Assembly (NCBI GenBank): GCA_017506735.1
Contig: JAFVMW010000080.1
Span: 1 to 39,830 of the forward strand
DNA: 39,830 bases
Source: Oscillospiraceae bacterium
Lineage (GTDB): Bacteria; Bacillota; Clostridia; Oscillospirales; Oscillospiraceae
Reading direction: 5' to 3'
Part shown: positions 34,525 through 39,830 of the stretch, piece by piece
Position numbering within the stretch: position 1 is the stretch's first letter
Layout of the letters: the number at the start of each line of letters is the position of its first letter
Made by a program: the position numbers and the translations under genes
Notes under the pieces: generated by a model
The model's database searches: none
Told to the model about the DNA's origin: nothing
What the model saw: only the letters and a program-made list of their open reading frames with translations

Positions 34525-35736
34525 TTAGCCAAAGACGCTCAGCAGGAAGCCTGCGGCGATGGCGGAGCCGATAACGCCAGCCACGTTGGGGCCCATGGCG
34601 TGCATCAGCAGGAAGTTGGAGGGGTTGTTCTTCTGGCCAACGGTGTTTGCCACACGGGCAGCCATGGGAACAGCGGACACGCCGGCAGAGCCGATCAGGG
34701 GGTTGACCTTGCCGCCGGTCAGCTTGCACATGATGTTGCCGCCCAGCAGGCCGCCTGCGGTGGACAGGCCGAAAGCCACAACGCCCAGGACAACGATCTT
34801 CAGCGTTTCAGCGGTCAGGAAGGTGGAGCCAACCATGGTGGCGCCCACAGAGGTGGACAGCAGGATGGTGACGATGTTCATCAGAGCATTCTGCATGGTG
34901 TCGGACAGACGGTCGGTAACGCCGGTCTCCTTAGCCAGGTTGCCCAGCATCAGGCAGCCGATCAGGGGAGCGGTGTCGGGCAGCAGCAGAGCCACGAAGA
35001 TGGTGACCAGGATGGGGAAGATGATCTTCTCGGACTTGGACACGGGACGGGTCTGCACCATCTTGATCTTCCGGTCCTCAGCGGAGGTCAGAGCATTCAT
35101 GATGGGGGGCTGAATCAGGGGGATCAGAGCCATGTAGGAGTAAGCGGCCACGGCGATGGCGCCCAGCAGGTGGGGAGCCAGCTTACTGGTCAGGAAGATG
35201 GCGGTGGGGCCGTCAGCGCCGCCGATGATGCCGATGGAGGCAGCCTCGGGGCCGGTGAAGCCCAGCAGGATTGCGCCGAAGAAGGCCACGAACACGCCCA
35301 TCTGAGCGGCAGCGCCCAGCAGCAGGCTCTTGGGGTTGCTGAGCAGGGGGCCGAAGTCGGTCATGGCGCCAACGCCCATGAAGATCAGACAGGGATAAAT
35401 AGAGGTTTTAACACCGATGTAGAAGAAGTCCAGCAGGCCGCCCTCCCGGAGGATGACACCGTAGGAGTGGTAGGCCTCATGGGTTGCGTCCATGAAGTTG
35501 GTCCACAGCTCCTGGTGGTACAGACCGCCCAGGGGCAGGTTGGTCAGCAGACAGCCGAAGGCGATGCCGACCATCAGCAGGGGCTCGAACTGCTTGACGA
35601 TGCCCAGGTACAGCAGGCCGCAGGCGATGACCAGCATAACCAGGTTCTGCCAGCCGCCGCCGCCGAAATTCGCGAAAATGTAGGCAAAACCGGAGCTTTC
35701 CCACAGATTCAGAAGTACTTCACCAATATTGATCAT
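34525..35736 (-). CDS. oadB: Oxaloacetate decarboxylase, Na+-pumping beta subunit
   Basis: 403 residues with about ten membrane helices. The Na+-site motif [12 protein letters not shown] (Asp203 type) and the C-terminal [20 protein letters not shown] are family signatures, as is [12 protein letters not shown]. It takes up the carboxyl group on biotin, releases CO2 and exports Na+. Last gene of the oadA-oadG-BCCP-oadB operon. Confidence 0.95.
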   Translation of the reverse strand: MINIGEVLLNLWESSGFAYIFANFGGGGWQNLVMLVIACGLLYLGIVKQFEPLLMVGIAFGCLLTNLPLGGLYHQELWTNFMDATHEAYHSYGVILREGGLLDFFYIGVKTSIYPCLIFMGVGAMTDFGPLLSNPKSLLLGAAAQMGVFVAFFGAILLGFTGPEAASIGIIGGADGPTAIFLTSKLAPHLLGAIAVAAYSYMALIPLIQPPIMNALTSAEDRKIKMVQTRPVSKSEKIIFPILVTIFVALLLPDTAPLIGCLMLGNLAKETGVTDRLSDTMQNALMNIVTILLSTSVGATMVGSTFLTAETLKIVVLGVVAFGLSTAGGLLGGNIMCKLTGGKVNPLIGSAGVSAVPMAARVANTVGQKNNPSNFLLMHAMGPNVAGVIGSAIAAGFLLSVFG

Positions 35737-35748
35737 TGGAGTTCCTCC

Positions 35749-36144
35749 TTAGCCGATGACGACCAGGGGAGCGCCGGTATCAACAGTGGAGCCCTTGGAA
35801 ACCACGACCTGGGTAACGGTGCCGGCCTTGGGAGCCATGATCTCGTTCTCCATCTTCATGGCCTCCAGAACCACCAGGACCTGGCCTTCCTTGACCTGGT
35901 CGCCGGCAGCGACGTTGACCTTCAGAATGTTGCCGGGCATGGGAGCGGTGACAGGCTCGCCTGCGCCGGTGACAGCAGGAGCGGCAGGAGCAGCGGCAGG
36001 GGCGGCAGCCACAGGAGCGGCGGCCACGGGAGCAGCAGCGACAGGAGCGGGAGCAATGGCCTCATACTCATCCAGGAGCATGGCCTTGCCTGCTTCGACC
36101 TCAACCTCATAGGTGCGGCCGTTCAGAGTAACCTTATATTTCAT
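35749..36144 (-). CDS. Biotin carboxyl carrier protein of the decarboxylase
   Basis: 131 residues. An N-terminal [17 protein letters not shown] segment, an Ala/Pro linker (about 30-60), and the biotinyl domain with EAMKMEN: Lys near 96 carries biotin. Shuttles CO2 from OadA to OadB. Separate here; in enterobacteria it is fused to OadA. Confidence 0.95.
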   Translation of the reverse strand: MKYKVTLNGRTYEVEVEAGKAMLLDEYEAIAPAPVAAAPVAAAPVAAAPAAAPAAPAVTGAGEPVTAPMPGNILKVNVAAGDQVKEGQVLVVLEAMKMENEIMAPKAGTVTQVVVSKGSTVDTGAPLVVIG

Positions 36145-36146
36145 TT

Positions 36147-36524
36147 TTACTTAACCTCCTTGATGGAAATGAAGCGCAGCTCGTTGATGGGCTTACCCAT
36201 CTTGTCGGCCACAATGGCCATCAGCATAGCTGCGGTCTTGGGCTCCACGTCATGGAGCTTGAGCTGACCGGCGGAGCCGGGAGCGGTGGGCTTTTCAGCA
36301 GGGGCGGCGGCGGCAGCGGCTGCGGGAGCAGCGGCGGCAGGAGCGGCAGCCTTGGCCTTGGCGTCCTTGGCAATGAAGAACTTGCCCAGGGCGGTGATGA
36401 CACACATCAGCAGGATCAGGCCGAAGAAAACAACGGCATAGCCCAGAACGGCAACGATGGCGGCGTTCAGGATGCTGATGTTCACCAGGTCAACCGCGCC
36501 GGTGGTAGCAGTGAGAAACAGCAT
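36147..36524 (-). CDS. oadG: Oxaloacetate decarboxylase gamma subunit
   Basis: 125 residues: one membrane helix ([20 protein letters not shown]), an Ala/Pro linker, and a C-terminal domain ([21 protein letters not shown]) resembling OadG tails. It assembles the complex at the membrane. Two bases before the BCCP gene. Confidence 0.85.
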   Translation of the reverse strand: MLFLTATTGAVDLVNISILNAAIVAVLGYAVVFFGLILLMCVITALGKFFIAKDAKAKAAAPAAAAPAAAAAAAPAEKPTAPGSAGQLKLHDVEPKTAAMLMAIVADKMGKPINELRFISIKEVK

Positions 36525-36536
36525 GAACAGTCCTCC

Positions 36537-37919
36537 TTAGCACTCAACGATGGTGTAGGTGACCTCGTTCTCTTCCTTCGCCTTGCGCTCTTCGAAGTAC
36601 TTCTCGGCCAGGCTGGGGAATGCGATGTAGGACAGAACATCCTCGTCGGACTTGGCGATGCCCTTCAGCTGCTCACGGGTGGGCTCGACGATGGGAGCCA
36701 GGGAGTCAGCGTAACGGGTGGTCAGGGGCTGCTCGTCGCCCAGGATCATCTTCTGGATGTCAGCGTTGATGGGAGCAGGAGTCTTGCCGTACTCGCCGCG
36801 GCAGTAAGCCTTGATCTCCTTGGAGACGGTCTTGTAGCGCTGGCCGTCCAGCACGTTGCGGACTGCCTGGACGCCGACCATCTGGGAGGTGGGAGTAACC
36901 AGAGGGGGATAGCCCATGTCGGCACGGACCTTGGGAGTCTCAGCCAGAGCCTCGTCAAAACGGTCCATGGCGTTCATCTGCTTCAGCTGGCTCATCAGGT
37001 TGGACAGCATACCGCCGGGAACCTGGTAGGTCAGGCACTGGGTGTCGGTGGCCATAGCCTTGGGCATCAGGGTGCCGTCGGCAACGAACTCATCCCGGAT
37101 GCCCTTGAAGAAGGTGGCCATCTTGGTGGTCATCTCGTCGTTCAGGTCAACCTCGTAGCCCAGCTGACGCAGAGCGTAGGCCAGAGTCTCGGTAGCAGGC
37201 TGGGAGGTACCGCCGGAGAAGGGGGAGATTGCGGTGTCGATGATGTCAACGCCTGCCTCAACAGCCTTCAGGTAGGTCATGAATGCCAGACCGGTGGTGG
37301 AGTGGGTGTGCAGGTCGATGGGCATATCCACGGCGTCCTTGATGGCGGAAACCATGTCATAAGCCTCCTGGGGACCCATGATGCCGGCCATGTCCTTGAT
37401 GCAGATGGTGGAAGCGCCCATTTCCTTCAGCTCCTTGACCATCTCCACGTACTTGGCGTGGGTGTGGACGGGGCTGGTGGTGTAGGAGATGGTGCCGGAA
37501 GCGATGGCGCCGGCCTTGGTGGTGGCCTCCATAGCGACCTTCAGGTTGCTCACGTCGTTCAGAGCGTCGAAGATACGGATCACGTCGATGCCGTTCTCCA
37601 CAGCCTTCTGGACGAACAGCTTCACGAAATCATCGGGATAGTGGGAGTAGCCCAGAACGTTCTGACCGCGCAGCAGCATCTGCAGCTTGGTGTTGGGCAT
37701 CTTGGCGCGGATCTTGCGCAGACGCTCCCAGGGATCTTCGTGCAGGTAGCGCAGGCAAACGTCGAAGGTAGCGCCGCCCCAGCACTCGGCTGCATAGAAA
37801 CCAGCCTTGTCGATGGTTTCCAGCATGGGTTCGAACTTGTCGAAGGGCAGTCGGGTTGCGATGAGGGACTGGTTTGCGTCACGCAGAACAGTCTCAACAA
37901 ACTGAACTTTTCTTGCCAT
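36537..37919 (-). CDS. oadA: Oxaloacetate decarboxylase alpha subunit (carboxyltransferase)
   Basis: 460 residues, the carboxyltransferase domain without biotin domain. Metal and catalytic motifs: VLRDANQSL (Asp), ECWGGATFD, MLLRGQN, TICIKDMAG (Lys), LHTHSTTG (His pair), and the PTSQMVGVQA block. Close to pyruvate carboxylase subunit B. Transfers CO2 from oxaloacetate to biotin on the BCCP. GGAGG nine bases before the ATG. First gene of the operon, with a long leader. Confidence 0.95.
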   Translation of the reverse strand: MARKVQFVETVLRDANQSLIATRLPFDKFEPMLETIDKAGFYAAECWGGATFDVCLRYLHEDPWERLRKIRAKMPNTKLQMLLRGQNVLGYSHYPDDFVKLFVQKAVENGIDVIRIFDALNDVSNLKVAMEATTKAGAIASGTISYTTSPVHTHAKYVEMVKELKEMGASTICIKDMAGIMGPQEAYDMVSAIKDAVDMPIDLHTHSTTGLAFMTYLKAVEAGVDIIDTAISPFSGGTSQPATETLAYALRQLGYEVDLNDEMTTKMATFFKGIRDEFVADGTLMPKAMATDTQCLTYQVPGGMLSNLMSQLKQMNAMDRFDEALAETPKVRADMGYPPLVTPTSQMVGVQAVRNVLDGQRYKTVSKEIKAYCRGEYGKTPAPINADIQKMILGDEQPLTTRYADSLAPIVEPTREQLKGIAKSDEDVLSYIAFPSLAEKYFEERKAKEENEVTYTIVEC

Positions 37920-38129
37920 TGAAAAAAACCTCCATAAAAAATAAAGTACGCTGACCGGCTCAGGGCTTCCGGCAAAAAAGCCCGTACCGGTAAATATTTT
38001 TACCAACTCGTAATTGCCAGGAAATGACAGTTGGTTAAAAAAGACGAGTAAAAACGGATAAATTTACCTGAAGCAACACAAAATATATCACAATTTGGGA
38101 AGTTCAGTGAAATAAACCCAATTTCCACC
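37920..38129 (-). promoter_or_regulatory. Structured leader of the oad operon
   Basis: About 210 bases from the predicted start. It can form CCAACT/AGTTGG, GGTAAA-AATA-TTTACC and CCGG...CCGG stems near the gene. No named riboswitch recognised. Confidence 0.4.
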
Positions 38130-38135
38130 AAATAA

Positions 38136-38164
38136 ATAGTATCATATGAAACGGTAAATGTAAA
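38136..38164 (-). promoter_or_regulatory. Promoter of the oad operon
   Basis: TTTACA, 17 bases, TACTAT on the minus strand. Confidence 0.75.
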
Positions 38165-38261
38165 TATCTTTTTATCGATATTTTCCGAAAAAAAAGAATC
38201 CCCCGGCCCACGTTTTATGGGCATTGTGCAAGGACTCAGCACAGCCGCCGGAGGGATTGAT

Positions 38262-38433
38262 CCATTGGAGTTTGGCGAGCCAAACTCCAATTTAGGTTAT
38301 CGGCTTTACACAGCTTTCGCCGTGACTGAGAGGGGATTTTCCCTCTTCGCCCCCTCCGGGGACACCTCTCCCAGAGGGAGAGGCAAGAAGAAGTATTTGA
38401 TTGCTTAATAAAGCCGATAACCTAAACTCCAAT
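38262..38433. repeat. MITE-like element with long inverted ends
   Basis: TTGGAGTTTGGC palindrome (38265-38288), then AATTTAGGTTATCGGCTTTA, inverted at the other end as TAAAGCCGATAACCTAAACT. Inside are CCCTCTTC... and a CCTCTCCCAGAGGGAGAGG palindrome. No gene. Confidence 0.75.
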
Positions 38434-38479
38434 TCGGCCTTTGAATCATATCACAGAGGGGCCATGAAAAAGAAAAAAA

Positions 38480-38513
38480 CGGGACGCCCTCCTGGAATCA
38501 GGAAGGCATCCCG
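38480..38513 (-). terminator. Terminator of the thioesterase transcript
   Basis: CGGGACGCCcTCCTG pairs with CAGGAaGGCaTCCCG; minus-strand tail TTTTTTTC. The DnaA-box cluster lies between it and the gene. Confidence 0.8.
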
Positions 38514-38531
38514 GCAATTTGTTTGGTTATC

Positions 38532-38747
38532 TGTGGAAAGAAGCCAGTTATCCACAGTTGGCCACAGGGTTATCCACAGGTGTGCAAAGACTTATCCACA
38601 TTGTACCAATGGGAAGTTGTCCACATTGTCCACAGGGTTGTCCACAGGCAAAAGGGTGCAAAACCGGCCCTGGGCCGGGGATTTCCCGGTATTCGCCGGT
38701 TTTCCACCTTCTTTGTCCACAAACCTGTGGACAAATAGTTATTCACA
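38532..38747. promoter_or_regulatory. Dense DnaA-box cluster away from oriC
   Basis: Perfect TTATCCACA at 38548, 38570 and 38592. One-mismatch TTGTCCACA at 38617, 38626, 38638 and 38713, the complement TGTGGACAA at 38726, and TTATTCACA at 38739. Nearly all point the same way. No DnaA-trio or AT-rich tract adjoins, so it looks like a titration or control locus (compare datA or Bacillus DnaA-box clusters) rather than an origin. Confidence 0.85.
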
Positions 38748-39489
38748 GGTAACGGGCCTTCACCGCGAATACCCGGCGGTCTTTTTCCACACCCCCGGTA
38801 CAGTCGGTGACAAAGCTGTTCACAAGCAGCTCCCCCTCCGGGGTGAAGCCGTGACTCAGACGAATCCGATCCCCTTCCAGGGCCTCGCTGAGATAGCACA
38901 CCGTCAGCTCAGTCAGGGGATGCTCCGCGTGGAAGGCGCTGGGCAGCAGATCCTGGACCCAGTCGGCGCAGTGGGTGTTGTTCATGTGACCGTTCCGGTC
39001 CAGCTCGGAGAAGGTGACGGTGCGCTCCCGGCAGCCCTCCAGAGGCTTCAGACCGATGGAGGCAGGCACCGGCAGCTCACAGCCCCGGGTCCAGCCGTCC
39101 AGGGATACGCCGCTCTTGCCCGGGGTCACCATGGAACGGTTTTCCACATCCATCAGAACCCACAGGCTGATGCACCGGAATACCTCCCGGCCCTGTGCGT
39201 CATAGGCCACGGTGTTTCTGGGATAGGCCACCCGGGTGGTAACGCCGGGCCAGGTCTCCAGGGTGATGGTTTCCCCTGCCATGGGCATCCGGGCGATCCG
39301 GATGTGGGTCCGGGTGATGGCGAAGAACAGCCCCTTCCGTGCCAGGGCGGTCCATTCCACCTCTGTGCCCAGACAGTGGCTGCCTGCCACCTCCTGCAGC
39401 ATCCCCAGCATAGCCCCGGGCTTCAACCGGCCAAACCGGTCGCAGTCCGTGCTTTTCAGATGAAATGATTCCTGATAGATTTTTTCCAT
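38743..39489 (-). CDS. Acyl-ACP thioesterase (FatA/FatB-like)
   Basis: 248 residues with two hot-dog folds. YQESFHLKSTDCDRFGRLKP, then the SELDRNGHMNNTHCADWVQD block with the catalytic Asn/His of the plant-type family. Releases fatty acids from acyl carrier protein. ATG at 39489, AAAGG upstream. Its stop codon lies inside the last DnaA box of the cluster. Confidence 0.9.
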   Translation of the reverse strand: MEKIYQESFHLKSTDCDRFGRLKPGAMLGMLQEVAGSHCLGTEVEWTALARKGLFFAITRTHIRIARMPMAGETITLETWPGVTTRVAYPRNTVAYDAQGREVFRCISLWVLMDVENRSMVTPGKSGVSLDGWTRGCELPVPASIGLKPLEGCRERTVTFSELDRNGHMNNTHCADWVQDLLPSAFHAEHPLTELTVCYLSEALEGDRIRLSHGFTPEGELLVNSFVTDCTGGVEKDRRVFAVKARYL

Positions 39490-39532
39490 AAATATATCCT
39501 TTCCAGGTGAGTGAATGTGTATTGACAGCCAA

Positions 39533-39780
39533 ATTGGAATTTGGCGGCGAGTCGCCGCTGACAATTCGTGCGCAGGTGCGTCGGAAATTGTAAGGCGAGT
39601 TGAATTTGTATCGGTATGATTGCCACCGGCAATCATTGGGATTCTGGATTCGCTGCGCGGAGCACCACGCTCGACAACAACATATCTGCAAATTGGAGTT
39701 TGTAGGGCAGTTTGGTATCACCCATTGTAGGGGTCGGCGTCCTCGACGACCCGTTCGGCAATCTCCGATTGCCGCCTCGT
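39533..39780. repeat. Composite repeat cluster, no gene
   Basis: AAATTGGAATTTGGCGGCG and AGTCGCCGCTGACAATTCG modules (39533-39577), then the 39594-39700 unit that is inverted at 14000-14106, then half of a GTAGGGG-type palindrome from 39727. Upstream of the thioesterase. Confidence 0.8.
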
Positions 39781-39795
39781 AACCACACCGTATTT

Positions 39796-39828
39796 CCCAA
39801 AATCCGCCCATCGAGGTCGGATTTTGGG
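39796..39828. terminator. Terminator-like hairpin at the window end
   Basis: CCCAAAATCCG pairs with CGGATTTTGGG; the next gene is outside the window. Confidence 0.6.
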
Positions 39829-39830
39829 TC

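Noticed and set aside
38532-38747. Second replication origin
   Set aside because: No DnaA-trio, no AT-rich tract and no replication genes next to it; a titration or control locus fits better.

Overview
The window looks like the replication-origin region of a moderately GC-rich gut Clostridium-group bacterium, probably in the order Oscillospirales. The reasons are the Firmicutes-type L27 with a cleavable leader next to its protease Prp, the dnaA-dnaN-yaaA-recF-gyrB-gyrA order, Noc and MinD, RemB, a Na+-pumping oxaloacetate decarboxylase, an electron-bifurcating Stn-type complex, and many palindromic intergenic repeats of the kind mobilised by REP-associated transposases. The taxonomic placement is inference from gene content; no 16S gene is present.

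Layout. 0-5 kb: Noc, Obg, the L27-Prp-L21 ribosomal operon, a small NusG-domain-II secreted protein, and two tandem tRNA-Val genes with a third 3' fragment. 5-8.2 kb: a PBECR4-like putative nuclease behind a structured leader RNA with its own terminator, then alanine racemase and a FemAB transferase (cell wall). 8.4-12.8 kb: a three-gene flavin/iron-sulfur complex of the Stn/Bfu bifurcating family. 13-15 kb: a polysaccharide deacetylase, a long repeat cluster, then a REP-associated transposase coupled to RNase HI. 15-25 kb: the replication block on the minus strand (gyrA, gyrB, recF, yaaA, dnaN, oriC, dnaA). oriC lies between dnaA and dnaN and shows DnaA boxes, a DnaA-trio and an AT-rich stretch in the Bacillus order; a parS site lies upstream of dnaA. 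25.5-27.7 kb: an IS3-family element with a frameshifted orfA and an apparent passenger gene. 27.7-31 kb: a zinc-ribbon membrane protein, a gene-poor stretch of hairpins and a decayed XRE regulator, a reverse rubrerythrin with its PerR-like repressor, and MinD. 31-34.2 kb: a methylglyoxal synthase homologue lacking the catalytic Asp, hisS-remB, and a small divergent gene pair bracketed by a 26-bp inverted repeat. 34.5-39.5 kb: the four-gene oxaloacetate decarboxylase sodium pump, a dense cluster of DnaA boxes about 15 kb from oriC, and an acyl-ACP thioesterase.

Left of oriC most genes run on the minus strand and several on the right run on the plus strand, as expected for leading-strand orientation away from the origin; the IS, perR-rubrerythrin and sodium-pump operons are exceptions.

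The observations most worth a second look are the DnaA-box cluster at 38.5-38.75 kb, the dispersed palindromes that carry paired DnaA-box-like arms, the inverted-repeat cassette at 33.5-34.16 kb, the leader RNA plus terminator before the PBECR4-like gene, the transposase gene that contains its own REP sequence inside the reading frame, and the Asp-to-His change in the methylglyoxal synthase.
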